DNA of 20,082 nt from positions 1 to 20,082 of the forward strand of contig JBFXDI010000073.1 of the NCBI GenBank assembly GCA_050181295.1, in the 5' to 3' direction. A model generated the notes under the pieces. That model was not told the origin of the DNA. It did not search any database and saw nothing but the letters and a program-made list of their open reading frames with translations. Position numbers and translations under genes: made by a program. Of the stretch, positions 1 to 8,667 are shown one piece after another (within the stretch, counting starts at the first letter, position 1; the number at the start of each line of letters is the position of its first letter). The DNA comes from JBFXDI01 sp050181295. GTDB lineage: Bacteria; Pseudomonadota; Alphaproteobacteria; Rhizobiales; Aestuariivirgaceae.

Positions 1-11
1 GCCTTTATCCA

Positions 12-60
12 GAGCATGATCCGGAAAAGTGTGAAGTGCTTTTCCGACAAGATCATGCTC
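12..60. repeat. Palindromic intergenic repeat, upstream unit
   Basis: An imperfect hairpin. The outer arm GAGCATGATC at 12-21 is the exact reverse complement of 51-60, and the inner arm CGGAAAAG at 22-29 matches CTTTTCCG at 39-46. A 4-nt bulge (47-50) lies on one side and the loop is 30-38. From memory, similar GAGCATGATCCGGAAAA elements are frequent between genes in Mesorhizobium and relatives. It lies between an unseen upstream gene and bamD, with no T-run after it, so a terminator role is possible but not shown. Confidence 0.7.
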
Positions 61-73
61 AACTCTTTGGAAC

Positions 74-119
74 GATCACGTTCATGGGTTGGGCCAAGTT
101 GGCCCAACCCATCGTGATC
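74..119. repeat. Second palindromic repeat, strong hairpin
   Basis: A 12-bp perfect stem (84-95 with 101-112) closes a 5-nt loop AAGTT. It is extended outward by a 7-bp perfect stem (74-80 with 113-119), leaving only a 3-nt one-sided bulge at 81-83. It starts 14 bases after the first palindrome, so the two look like one composite element. No U-tract follows on either strand, so it is more likely a REP-like element or RNA processing/stability structure than a classical terminator. Confidence 0.7.
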
Positions 120-246
120 TAGGGCTTGGCTGGTCGGGGTGGCGGACAGCCATGCAATAGTCTAGAGCTTGTTTTCGAGCAGGCGGGGTGGCTCGTCCCG
201 TCAGGGCATAACAGCTCCAGAATCAGGCCGTCGGGGAACAGCCTTC

Positions 247-1191
247 ATGCCGAGAGTCCGTGCGTCGACCTTCAACCGGGCAGCCTTCGCGCTGACCGGA
301 CTGCTCATGCTTTCCGGTTGCGGCTCCTCCGGCATGAGCGACATGGGCGACTATCTCTGGGGCAGCGGCAAGTCTTCGGACAGCAGTTCCTCTTCGAGCC
401 AGGCATTGGCCAAGAGCGGCGATGCCATCGCGCCCGACATGACGGCGGCCGACGACACCAAGCCCATAGCGGAGCTCTACAACAAGGGCCTCGATGCCCT
501 GAAGAACGGCAACTATTCGACCGCCAACAAATCCTTCGCTGAGGTCGAGCGCCAGCATCCCTATTCGTCCTGGGCGACGCGCGCCATCCTCATGCAGGCC
601 TATGTGCAGTATTCGCGCAACGCCTATGACGACGCGGTCGCGGCCTCCAACCGCTTCATCACCCTGCATCCCGGCCACAAGGACATCGCCTACGCCTACT
701 ACCTGCTGGCGCTCTGCCACTACGAGCAGATCCGCGATGTCGGCCGCGACCAGACCTCGACCACCAAGGCGCTCGAGGCGATGGACGAGGTGAGCCGCCG
801 CTTCCCCGACACGCCCTATGCCCGCGACGCGGCCGCCAAGGCGGTGCTGGCGCGCGATCACCTTGCGGGCAAGGAAATGGCGATCGGGCGCTGGTACCAG
901 AAGCGGCACGCCTACCTAGCTGCCATCAACCGCTTCAAGACCGTCATCATGAACTACCAGACCACGACCCAGACGCCGGAGGCGCTCTATCGGCTCGTGG
1001 AGCTCTACCTGGCGCTCGGCGTCGTGTCGGAAGCCCAGACGGCGGCGGCCGTGCTCGGGCACAACTACCCGAACAGCGACTGGTACAAGGATGCCTATTC
1101 GCAGCTCCAGGGCCGCGGCCTCTCCCCGCAGGCGAACCCGGAGAGCTGGATCGCGCGGGCCATCAAGTCGATCAACCCCTTCAGCGGCTAG
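247..1191 (+). CDS. bamD: Outer membrane protein assembly factor BamD (lipoprotein)
   Basis: BamD (formerly ComL) is the TPR lipoprotein of the BAM complex that folds beta-barrel proteins into the outer membrane; it acts on the periplasmic face. The 314-aa product has a lipoprotein signal peptide with lipobox L22-S-G-C25, so Cys25 should be lipidated. A Ser-rich linker follows. From about residue 75 come helical TPR-type repeats with BamD-like wording (YNKGLDALKNGNYSTA, then the AYYLLALCHY region). I chose ATG 247 because GGGGA at 233-237 lies 9 nt upstream and the signal peptide begins there; an in-frame TTG at 169 would bury the signal peptide. It is slightly longer than enteric BamD because of the linker. 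The stop is 10 bp from the convergent TadG-like gene. In many Rhizobiales bamD is next to recN; here two genes separate them. Confidence 0.93.
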   Translation: MPRVRASTFNRAAFALTGLLMLSGCGSSGMSDMGDYLWGSGKSSDSSSSSSQALAKSGDAIAPDMTAADDTKPIAELYNKGLDALKNGNYSTANKSFAEVERQHPYSSWATRAILMQAYVQYSRNAYDDAVAASNRFITLHPGHKDIAYAYYLLALCHYEQIRDVGRDQTSTTKALEAMDEVSRRFPDTPYARDAAAKAVLARDHLAGKEMAIGRWYQKRHAYLAAINRFKTVIMNYQTTTQTPEALYRLVELYLALGVVSEAQTAAAVLGHNYPNSDWYKDAYSQLQGRGLSPQANPESWIARAIKSINPFSG

Positions 1192-1201
1192 AGCACAAGA
1201 C

Positions 1202-2467
1202 TCAGTGCGCGAGCACCGGGTTTCCGACGATCAGGCCGTCAGGCACGGGAACATCGGAGTTCTCGTAGTCGCTGTGGAGAACGAGCTTCGGACCTTCGCG
1301 AAGCTGCAGGCTGCGGACGACGATCGCCGTGTAGTCGGACTTGTCCGCGACCGGCGCGTTTGAGTCGATGAGCAGGATGCCTACCGGCAGATAGATCGTT
1401 CCGAGCAGGTTTCGTGCGTTGTTGCTGCCGATGCGGTGCACCCTGAGCGGCGGCGCCTTGCGGTCCTCGAAGAACAGGATGCCCGCGAGCGGCCCCGACT
1501 TGGGCGCCGTCAGGTCGATCGTGGAATTGCTGTCGAACAGCATGAGGGTCGCGAGGCCCGCAAGGTAGAAGCCGACATTCTCGCCCTTCAGCGTCGCCGA
1601 GCCCGCGACCGTGAAGAGGCCGTTGTTGATGATGTAGACCCCCGGATTGAGCGTGACCTTGGACGTGCCGAGAATGGTCAGTCCGCCGCAATAGACGCCG
1701 GGATTGAGGGTTCTCGTCTGGTTCAGAATGATCGTCGCCAGATGGTCGCACGAGCCGATCTTAGGCGGCTGCCGCGAGGCCAGCGGATCGTCGAAGGCAG
1801 GGCAGTCCGTGATCGGCTGGGGATCGACCATCTTCGGTCCCGCGGCGATGTATCCGCCGCTGGTGCAGATGAACTCCGCCTTCAGCACCGCGTTGTCGCT
1901 GACGACCAGTCCGGTCGGAAGCTCCGTGTTGCTGTAGACGTCGCATCCGTCCGCCGTCAGGCTGGCGTTCGACCAGAGCTGCACGCCGGCGGGCAGGATC
2001 TTGGAGAGGCCGATGACGCAGGCGAGCCTCCGCCCGATCGACTGGGCGCGCGAATTGACCTTCAGCGGCATCACGTCGTCCGACACGAAATGCAGGAACA
2101 TCGGCGCCCACGTCTGGGCGATGGTCACATCGACCGCGCTGTTCTTGCTGTCGACCACGACGCTGACCTTGATGTCTTCTTCCTTGATGGAGGAGGATGC
2201 AAGGTTCGCCTTCACATAGGCCGTGGCCGTGGCCTCGACCTGGCCGCCGTCCGAGCCGGCAAGATCCAGCTCCTTGACGCCTGCCAGCGCCGCGGCGTCA
2301 GCGGTCACCTGCAGCCGGTTGCTCAGATAGAGCATCATGAAGGTGTCGACCCCGGCGCCGACGCAGCCCAATAGGACGGGCGCTGACAGCACGGTCACCA
2401 TGGCGACCGTTCCACTGCGGTCACCAATCAGCCTTGCGAAGGGAATGAGAAGCTTATGGATCAGCAT
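1202..2467 (-). CDS. TadE/TadG-like membrane-anchored protein with beta-helix-like C-terminal half
   Basis: The 421-aa product begins like Flp/Tad pilus-assembly proteins of the TadE/TadG type. It has a short basic N-terminus, then RSGTVAMVTVLSAPVLLG with one membrane segment at about residues 20-40, then the family-typical VTADAAALAG stretch. The C-terminal part (from about residue 130) is unlike short TadE. It has repeated LNPGVY units alternating with short hydrophobic strands, which suggests a right-handed beta-helix or other stacked-beta fold outside the membrane, and six cysteines that could pair. ATG 2467 is preferred because GAGGTG lies just upstream; GTG 2473 would add two residues. 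No other tad gene is in view, so it is an orphan here. It may be a surface or pilus-associated protein; the N-terminal family is a good call, the exact role is unknown. Confidence 0.75.
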   Translation of the reverse strand: MLIHKLLIPFARLIGDRSGTVAMVTVLSAPVLLGCVGAGVDTFMMLYLSNRLQVTADAAALAGVKELDLAGSDGGQVEATATAYVKANLASSSIKEEDIKVSVVVDSKNSAVDVTIAQTWAPMFLHFVSDDVMPLKVNSRAQSIGRRLACVIGLSKILPAGVQLWSNASLTADGCDVYSNTELPTGLVVSDNAVLKAEFICTSGGYIAAGPKMVDPQPITDCPAFDDPLASRQPPKIGSCDHLATIILNQTRTLNPGVYCGGLTILGTSKVTLNPGVYIINNGLFTVAGSATLKGENVGFYLAGLATLMLFDSNSTIDLTAPKSGPLAGILFFEDRKAPPLRVHRIGSNNARNLLGTIYLPVGILLIDSNAPVADKSDYTAIVVRSLQLREGPKLVLHSDYENSDVPVPDGLIVGNPVLAH

Positions 2468-2628
2468 GACCACCTCGGAGCAAGGGCGTTGCTAGCAGCT
2501 CCGTATTGCTGGAATTTATGCCGGGTACGGACAATTTTATCGACATGCCCAAGCGTCGAGTTGGCGTTCACTATGCCAGCGTTTGCGGGACTTCTGGTCT
2601 TAACGGCCTCCTTGCATGCCCTTAGGGA

Positions 2629-2640
2629 ATGGTTAACCAT
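2629..2640. promoter_or_regulatory. Perfect palindrome containing TTAACCAT (candidate CtrA half-site)
   Basis: ATGGTTAACCAT is a 12-bp perfect palindrome in the shared region between the divergent TadG-like and GGDEF-EAL genes. TTAACCAT resembles the CtrA recognition half-site of alphaproteobacteria. Other TTAAC motifs lie at 2600-2604 and 2695-2699, but none forms the canonical TTAA-N7-TTAA box. The assignment is tentative. The rest of 2468-2748 shows no gene I can support. Confidence 0.3.
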
Positions 2641-2748
2641 GGCCTTGGTTTTTCTTCCGGAGCACGGCAAGGAGCCGCCCCACTGTCACCATCCTTAACC
2701 TCTGCCGATGAAGCTCGCCCGCGTCTGGCGGTTTTGAGCTCACGGGCT

Positions 2749-4791
2749 ATGTCCTCGGCGCGCAAAGGCAAGATCGGACGGCGGATCGTCCTTCTGGTTC
2801 TGACATCGGTCAGCCTCTCGCTGGTGACTTTGACCGCGGCCTTCCTGTGGCTGCAGCTCCGTGACAACGTCGATGCGCGCCGGGCCTCGATCCAGGCCAC
2901 GGCCTATGTTTTCGCCTCCGCCATCGCCGACCATGTCGCCGAACGGAACGATCGGGAGGTGTTCGGCGCCCTTCGCTCCATTCGCCAGGTGCCGGACGTG
3001 AGCCGGGTGGTCGCGCTCGACGCGGAGGGACGCCAGATCGCGGCGCTGGGCGCAGCCTCGATGCTGCAGACCGACATCGTCGACGAAAGCGCCGGTTGGT
3101 ATGCATTGCTGACGCGAGGCTGGTTCCCGGTGGTGACCGATATCGTCAAGGCCGGCCGCTCCGTCGGACGCCTCGTCATCATCGCCGATGTCAGCGACCT
3201 CCGCTCGCAGGTGATGCGTGCGATGCTGGTCACGATGCTCGGCGCCCTCCTGGCGGGTGGCGTCGGGATCACCGCCGCTCTCCGCCTGCAGCGCCGCATC
3301 ACGGCACCGATCGCCTCGCTGACGGATGCGATGACCCATATCCGGGAAGCGCGGGACTACTCGACCAAGGTGGAGCACCAGTCCGACGACGAGACCGGTA
3401 TCCTGGTCGATGCGTTCAACGGAATGATGGGCGAGATCGGCGAGCGCGACGCGGCGCTGAACCAGCTCGCCTTCTTCGACCCGCTGACCGGCCTGCCGAA
3501 CCGGCAGCAGTTCCTGCAGAGGTTGGAAGAGATTCTGGGGAACGTCCGCGACGAGAATTTTGCCGCGGCGCTGTTCCTGCTGGATCTGGACGAGTTCAAG
3601 TCGGTCAACGATTCCTTCGGCCATTCGGCGGGCGACGCCCTGCTCGAGAAGGTGACGGCGCGCTTCGAGGTGGAATGCACTGCAGGCACCGTCCTCGCCC
3701 GCCTGGGCGGCGACGAGTTCGCGCTGATCGTGCCGGGCCCCGCTGACGAGGATGCTGCGCAACAGGCCGTGGTGCCCTTCCTTGCAGCCCTTCTCAAGCC
3801 CGTGGACCTTAATGGTCGCGAGATCCTGGCCAGCGCCAGCGTCGGCGCCGCGCTTGTTCCGCGCGACGGGGAGGCGGCCGCCGATCTGCTGCGCCGGGCG
3901 GACCTCGCCCTTTACAGCGCCAAGCGGGAGGGCCGCGCCAGGGTCCATTTCTACCGGCCGCAGCTCGAGGCCGACATGCAGTCCTTGATGGCGTTGGGGC
4001 AGGATCTGCGGCAGGCGATCGCGCAGGGCGAGCTCGAAGCCTACTACCAGCCGCAGGTCGACGTCCGAACGGGAGGCATCGCGGGCTTCGAGAGCCTTCT
4101 GCGGTGGAAGCACCCCGTGCAGGGCTATATCTCGCCGGGGAAATTCATTCCCGTCGCCGAGAGCAACGGACTCATCTGCGACCTCGGGCACTGGATCCTC
4201 CGCGAGAGCTGCGCGCAGGCCCGCGCTTGGCTGGACCAGGGCCTCGAGACCGGCACGATGTCGGTCAACGTCTCGGTGGCGCAGCTTCAGCAGCTGCGCT
4301 TCGAGGACGAGGTGCGCGCCGTCCTCGCCGAGACCGGGCTTCCGGGCTCGCGCCTCTGCCTGGAGCTGACCGAAAGTCTCTTCGCCGGCCATTCGCTGCA
4401 GCGCATCCGGGAGCTTCTGACATCGCTCAAGACGCTGGGCGTGCATCTGGCGATCGACGATTTCGGCACCGGCTATTCCTCGCTCGCCTATCTGCAGGGC
4501 TTTCCCTTCGACAAGATCAAGATCGACCGGGCCTTCGTGAGCGGCGTCGGAAGCAACCCGGAGAAGCGCCGGCTGTTGCGCGGCATGATGGAACTGGCGC
4601 ACGCACTTGACCTTTCGACCGTCGCCGAGGGCGCCGAGACGGAGGACGAGCTCGCGGTCCTTCAGGAACTCGGGGCTGATTCGGTTCAGGGCTATGTGCA
4701 CAGCAAGCCGGTTCCCGCGGCGCAAGCGGAGGCTTTCGTCCGGCGGCTCGTGGACGAGCGGGAAGCGCGGCACGTGGCCGTCGGCGCATAG
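2749..4791 (+). CDS. Membrane-bound GGDEF-EAL c-di-GMP turnover protein
   Basis: A 680-aa bifunctional-type diguanylate cyclase/phosphodiesterase. Order: basic N-terminus, TM1 (about 13-34), a roughly 120-residue periplasmic sensor segment, TM2 (about 155-180), a HAMP-like linker, GGDEF domain, EAL domain. The GGDEF motif (320-324) is intact with normal flanking DPLTGLPNR and GHSAGD motifs. The RxxD product-inhibition site is absent (TAGT at that position). The EAL signature is ESL (448-450) followed by LRW; metal and catalytic residues are otherwise present, including the ELTES glutamate, D570/D571 in DDFGTGYSS, K591 and E627 in VAEGAE. Both activities are plausible, with phosphodiesterase likely. 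The start is uncertain: ATG 2749 puts the membrane anchor near the N-terminus, while an in-frame ATG at 2629 would add 40 low-complexity residues. No strong Shine-Dalgarno precedes 2749. RecN starts 63 bp downstream. Confidence 0.88.
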   Translation: MSSARKGKIGRRIVLLVLTSVSLSLVTLTAAFLWLQLRDNVDARRASIQATAYVFASAIADHVAERNDREVFGALRSIRQVPDVSRVVALDAEGRQIAALGAASMLQTDIVDESAGWYALLTRGWFPVVTDIVKAGRSVGRLVIIADVSDLRSQVMRAMLVTMLGALLAGGVGITAALRLQRRITAPIASLTDAMTHIREARDYSTKVEHQSDDETGILVDAFNGMMGEIGERDAALNQLAFFDPLTGLPNRQQFLQRLEEILGNVRDENFAAALFLLDLDEFKSVNDSFGHSAGDALLEKVTARFEVECTAGTVLARLGGDEFALIVPGPADEDAAQQAVVPFLAALLKPVDLNGREILASASVGAALVPRDGEAAADLLRRADLALYSAKREGRARVHFYRPQLEADMQSLMALGQDLRQAIAQGELEAYYQPQVDVRTGGIAGFESLLRWKHPVQGYISPGKFIPVAESNGLICDLGHWILRESCAQARAWLDQGLETGTMSVNVSVAQLQQLRFEDEVRAVLAETGLPGSRLCLELTESLFAGHSLQRIRELLTSLKTLGVHLAIDDFGTGYSSLAYLQGFPFDKIKIDRAFVSGVGSNPEKRRLLRGMMELAHALDLSTVAEGAETEDELAVLQELGADSVQGYVHSKPVPAAQAEAFVRRLVDEREARHVAVGA

Positions 4792-4854
4792 CGGCTTTCC
4801 GCTGCCACATTTGGGCTTTTCCGCCTTCCGCGCTGCCGCGCTATAAGAAGCGCC

Positions 4855-6531
4855 ATGCTGGTGGCGCTTTCCGTCCGCGACCTCGTCCTCATCGACCGGC
4901 TCGACATGGAGCCGGCCGCAGGGCTCACCGTGCTGACGGGCGAGACGGGCGCCGGCAAATCCGTATTGCTCGATGCCCTGGGATTGGCGCTCGGCGCCCG
5001 CGGCGATGCCTCGCTCGTGCGGCACGGAACCGAGAAGGCGGTGGTCACCGCCTCCTTCGCCTTGGCGCCCGGCCACGCCGCATGGGAGCTGCTCGAAGCC
5101 AACGACATCGCCGCGGAGGACGAGCTGGTCATCCGCCGCATCCAGTCGCCAAGCGGCACGAGCCGCGCCTTCGTCAACGACCAGCCGGTGAGCGTGGCGT
5201 TGCTCCGCCAGCTCGGGAGCCTGCTGGTCGAGATCCACGGCCAGCACGACGAACGCGCGCTGGTCGAGGCCGCCAATCACCGCCGGCTGCTCGACGCCTT
5301 CGCGAGCCTCGAGGCGGAGGTCGTGAAAATCGGCGAGCTGTGGCGCGCCGCGAGCGAAATCCGCGCCGAACTGGACGAGGAGCGACGGAAGGCTTCCGAG
5401 GCCGCGGCCGAACGTTCCTATATCGAGCATGCGGTCGAGGAGCTGCGCGCCCTGGCGCCGGTCGCCGGCGAGGAAGAGTCGCTCGCCGCCAAGCGCCAGC
5501 TCATGATGAACGCCGAGGGCTACGCAAAGGCCATTTCCGAGGCGCGAGACGCGCTGGGGCTCGGCCAGGGCTTCGAAGGGCGGCTCAGCACCGCGCTCCG
5601 CAAGCTGGAGCGGCGGCGCGAGGGCGCGGGCGGGCGTCTGGACGAGGCGGCCGCGGCGCTGGAGCGGGTGGCGGTGGAAGTGGCAGAGGCCGACCGGCAG
5701 CTTTCCGAGGCCGAGCGGGCCTTCGCGTTCGATCCGCGCGAGCTGGAGGAGGCGGAGGAGCGGCTCTTCGCGCTCCGCGCCCAGGCCCGCAAGCACAATG
5801 TGCTGCCGGACGCGCTGGCCGGCCTGCGGGAGACGCTGGAAGCCCAGCTCCGGTCGATCGAGGACAGTGGCCGCAGGATCGGGGCTCTGGAGGCGGAGGC
5901 CGGGGAGGCCGCGGCTGCCTATGACGCGGCGGCGGAAAAGCTTTCGAAGGCGCGCCGGAAGCATGCCAGGGCGCTTGGCCAGGCCGTGCTCGCCGAGCTG
6001 CCGCCGCTCAAACTCGAACGCGCCCGTTTCGACGTCCTGATCGAGAGCGATCCTGCCATCGCCGGTCCGCAGGGCATCGACAGGGTCGAGTTCCTGGTGG
6101 CGGCCAATCCCGGCACGCCGCTCGCGGCGCTGGCCAAGGTGGCGTCGGGCGGCGAGCTTTCCCGCTTCATGCTGGCGCTGAAGGTGGTGCTGGCGGCCAA
6201 GGGCTCGGCCCCCACCCTCATCTTCGACGAGATCGACACCGGCGTCGGCGGCGCGGTGGCCGACGCCATGGGCGAGCGCCTGCACCGGCTGGCGCGGGAC
6301 CTGCAGGTGCTGACCGTCACCCATTCCCCACAGGTCGCGGGCCGCGCCGGCAGCCACTTCCTCCTTTCCAAGATCGCCGAGGTCGGCGCCGGCTCCGAGC
6401 GCGTTGTGACGCGGCTCAGCATGCTCGGATCGGACAGCCGGCGGGAGGAGATCGCGCGCATGTTGTCCGGCGCACGCGTGACCGAGGAAGCCCGCGCCCA
6501 GGCCGACCAGCTCCTGCGGCGGACCGCCTGA
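4855..6531 (+). CDS. recN: DNA repair protein RecN
   Basis: An SMC-like ATPase acting in double-strand-break repair with RecA in the cytoplasm. The 558-aa length fits the family. Walker A GETGAGKS is at 29-36. A long Glu/Ala/Arg-rich coiled-coil region spans about 150-370. The ABC signature SGGELSRF begins at Ser431, Walker B is TLIFDE with D458/E459 followed by IDTGVGG, and a THSPQVAG H-loop follows. The ATG at 4855 begins the usual LxxLxVRDLVLID opening. It is followed after only 2 nt by ligA, so the two are almost certainly co-transcribed. I looked for an alphaproteobacterial LexA box (GTTC-N7-GTTC) in the 63-bp upstream gap and found none, so SOS control is not evident. TATAAG at 4842-4847 has no convincing -35 partner. 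Confidence 0.96.
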   Translation: MLVALSVRDLVLIDRLDMEPAAGLTVLTGETGAGKSVLLDALGLALGARGDASLVRHGTEKAVVTASFALAPGHAAWELLEANDIAAEDELVIRRIQSPSGTSRAFVNDQPVSVALLRQLGSLLVEIHGQHDERALVEAANHRRLLDAFASLEAEVVKIGELWRAASEIRAELDEERRKASEAAAERSYIEHAVEELRALAPVAGEEESLAAKRQLMMNAEGYAKAISEARDALGLGQGFEGRLSTALRKLERRREGAGGRLDEAAAALERVAVEVAEADRQLSEAERAFAFDPRELEEAEERLFALRAQARKHNVLPDALAGLRETLEAQLRSIEDSGRRIGALEAEAGEAAAAYDAAAEKLSKARRKHARALGQAVLAELPPLKLERARFDVLIESDPAIAGPQGIDRVEFLVAANPGTPLAALAKVASGGELSRFMLALKVVLAAKGSAPTLIFDEIDTGVGGAVADAMGERLHRLARDLQVLTVTHSPQVAGRAGSHFLLSKIAEVGAGSERVVTRLSMLGSDSRREEIARMLSGARVTEEARAQADQLLRRTA

Positions 6532-6533
6532 CC

Positions 6534-8636
6534 ATGGCGAAGAAGAAGACCCCGATCGATCGGCCCGTCGAAGCCTTGACGCCGGAGGAGGCGGCCGCCG
6601 AGCTCGAACGTCTCGCCGCCGAGATCGCGGCCCATGACCGGCGCTATTTCCAGGAGGACGCGCCGACAGTCTCCGACGCCGAGTACGATGCGCTCCGCCG
6701 CCGCAATGCCGAGATCGAGGTCCGGTTTCCGGAACTCATCCGCGAGGACTCGCCCTCTCGCCGCGTCGGCGCCCAGCCGTCGGAGAAGTTCAAGAAGGTG
6801 CGCCACCGCGTGCCGATGCTGTCGCTCGAGAACGCCTTCACGCGCGAGGACGTGCAGGGCTTCGTCGACCAGATCCGCCGCTTCCTGAAGATGCCGGAGG
6901 ACGAGCTCGTGTTCACGGCCGAGCCCAAGATCGACGGGCTTTCCATCTCGCTGCGCTATGAGGGCGGCCGCTTCCTGCAGGGCGCCACGCGCGGCGACGG
7001 CACGGAAGGCGAGGACGTCACCTCCAACCTGAAGACGATCCGCGACATCCCGGAGAAGCTCAAGGGCAAGGGCTTCGGCGAGATCGTCGAGATCCGCGGC
7101 GAGGTCTACATGACCCATGCCGACTTCCAGCGCCTCAACGAGCGGCAGGCGAAGGACGGCAAGCCGGTCTTCGCCAACCCACGCAACTCGGCCGCGGGTT
7201 CCCTTCGCCAGCTCGATCCCTCGATCACCGCCCGCCGGCCGCTGCATTTCTTCGCCTATGGCTGGGGCGAGATGACGAAGGTGCCCGGCGACACCCAATG
7301 GCAGGTCTATGAGAGCTTCCGGAACTGGGGTCTTCCGACCAATCCGCTGATGCGGCAGGTGCGCACCGTCGACGACATCATCGCCTTCCACGCGGGGCTC
7401 GAATCGGATCGTGCGAGCCTCGGTTACGATATCGATGGCGTCGTCTACAAGCTCGACCGGCTCGACCTGCAGGAACGGTTGGGATTCCGCACCCGCACGC
7501 CGCGCTGGGCCATCGCGCATAAGTTCGCGGCCGAGAAGGCAGAGACCGTACTTGAGGACATCGAGATCCAGGTCGGGCGCACCGGCGCGCTCACTCCTGT
7601 CGCAAAGCTTCGTCCCGTGACGGTCGGCGGCGTCGTGGTGAGGAACGCCACGCTCCACAACGAGGACGAGATCGCCCGCAAGGACGTGCGCATCGGCGAC
7701 ACCGTGATCCTGCAGCGAGCGGGCGACGTCATTCCCCAGATTCTCGCCGTCGTGCCCGAGAAGCGGCCGAAGGGGGCCGCGCCCTACGCCTATCCGGACA
7801 CCTGCCCCGCCTGTGGCAGCCACGCGCCGCGCGAGGATGGAGAGGTGGTGCGCCGCTGCACGGGTGGGCTCATCTGCCCCGCCCAGCGCATCGAGCGGCT
7901 GCGGCACTTCGTGTCGCGCAACGCCTTCGATATCGAGGGACTGGGCGAGAAGATCATCCAGGAGTTCTACCACGACAGCATCATCGCGCTCCCCTCCGAC
8001 ATCTTCACGCTGGAGGCGCGTAACGGCACGGGGTTCCCGCCGCTTGAGGAGCGCGAGGGCTGGGGCGAGACGAGCGTCAAGAACCTTTTCGCCGCCGTCG
8101 ATGCGCGCCGCGCGATCGCGCTCGACCGTTTCATCTATGCGCTGGGCATCCGCCACATCGGCGAGACCAACGCCCGCATTCTCGCGCGCGCCTATGGCAC
8201 GCTCGACGCCTTCGTCACATCCATGCGGGCGGCCGCCGCCGAGCGCGAGGGCGAGGCCTTCCGGGATCTCGACGACGTGGGCGGCATCGGCACCGTGGTC
8301 GCCGAGGCGGTGGCCGATTTCTTCGGCGAGCCGCACAATATCGAGGTGGTGGAGAAGCTGCTCGAACACGTGACGGTCGAGCCCATGCAGGCGATCGATT
8401 CCTCCTCGCCTGTCGCCGGCAAGACGGTGGTGTTCACGGGCTCGCTCGAGCGCATGACGCGCGAGGAGGCCAAGGCCATGGCCGAGCGCCTGGGCGCCAA
8501 GGTCTCGGGCTCGGTCTCCAAGAAGACCGACCTTCTCGTGGCTGGCCCTGGAGCTGGCTCGAAGCTCAAGCAGGCGCAGACCCACGGGGTCGAGGTGATC
8601 GACGAGGACGAGTGGTTCCGCCGCGTCGGCGGATGA
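6534..8636 (+). CDS. ligA: NAD-dependent DNA ligase LigA
   Basis: Seals nicks in replication and repair using NAD+. The 700-aa protein has every LigA module. The N-terminal Ia domain (YYxxDxPxxSDAEYD type) is followed by the adenylation site EPKIDGLS with the nucleotidyl-lysine at K132. Next come the OB fold and a four-cysteine zinc finger (C424, C427, C442, C448). Helix-hairpin-helix repeats include GIRHIGETNA, and a C-terminal BRCT domain covers about 620-700 (VVFTGSLERMTREEAK). The first 15 residues are a short basic extension rich in Lys. The start lies 2 nt after the recN stop, so translation is probably coupled; the Shine-Dalgarno inside the end of recN is weak. Confidence 0.97.
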   Translation: MAKKKTPIDRPVEALTPEEAAAELERLAAEIAAHDRRYFQEDAPTVSDAEYDALRRRNAEIEVRFPELIREDSPSRRVGAQPSEKFKKVRHRVPMLSLENAFTREDVQGFVDQIRRFLKMPEDELVFTAEPKIDGLSISLRYEGGRFLQGATRGDGTEGEDVTSNLKTIRDIPEKLKGKGFGEIVEIRGEVYMTHADFQRLNERQAKDGKPVFANPRNSAAGSLRQLDPSITARRPLHFFAYGWGEMTKVPGDTQWQVYESFRNWGLPTNPLMRQVRTVDDIIAFHAGLESDRASLGYDIDGVVYKLDRLDLQERLGFRTRTPRWAIAHKFAAEKAETVLEDIEIQVGRTGALTPVAKLRPVTVGGVVVRNATLHNEDEIARKDVRIGDTVILQRAGDVIPQILAVVPEKRPKGAAPYAYPDTCPACGSHAPREDGEVVRRCTGGLICPAQRIERLRHFVSRNAFDIEGLGEKIIQEFYHDSIIALPSDIFTLEARNGTGFPPLEEREGWGETSVKNLFAAVDARRAIALDRFIYALGIRHIGETNARILARAYGTLDAFVTSMRAAAAEREGEAFRDLDDVGGIGTVVAEAVADFFGEPHNIEVVEKLLEHVTVEPMQAIDSSSPVAGKTVVFTGSLERMTREEAKAMAERLGAKVSGSVSKKTDLLVAGPGAGSKLKQAQTHGVEVIDEDEWFRRVGG

Positions 8637-8667
8637 CGGGTCCATTCGCTAGGGCAAACCCCCTTCT

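Noticed and set aside
4792..4854. Possible SOS (LexA) box before recN
   Set aside because: No GTTC-N7-GTTC or close variant is present in the gap.
2740..6357. Very long open frame on the minus strand (1205 codons) under the GGDEF-EAL and recN genes
   Set aside because: It lies antisense to two genes with complete family motifs. Its composition (Arg, Gly, Asp, His, Leu rich) is what GC-biased codons give when read backwards.
5919..8645. 908-codon minus-strand open frame under recN and ligA
   Set aside because: Same antisense effect; no domain-like motifs, while the plus strand is clearly recN-ligA.
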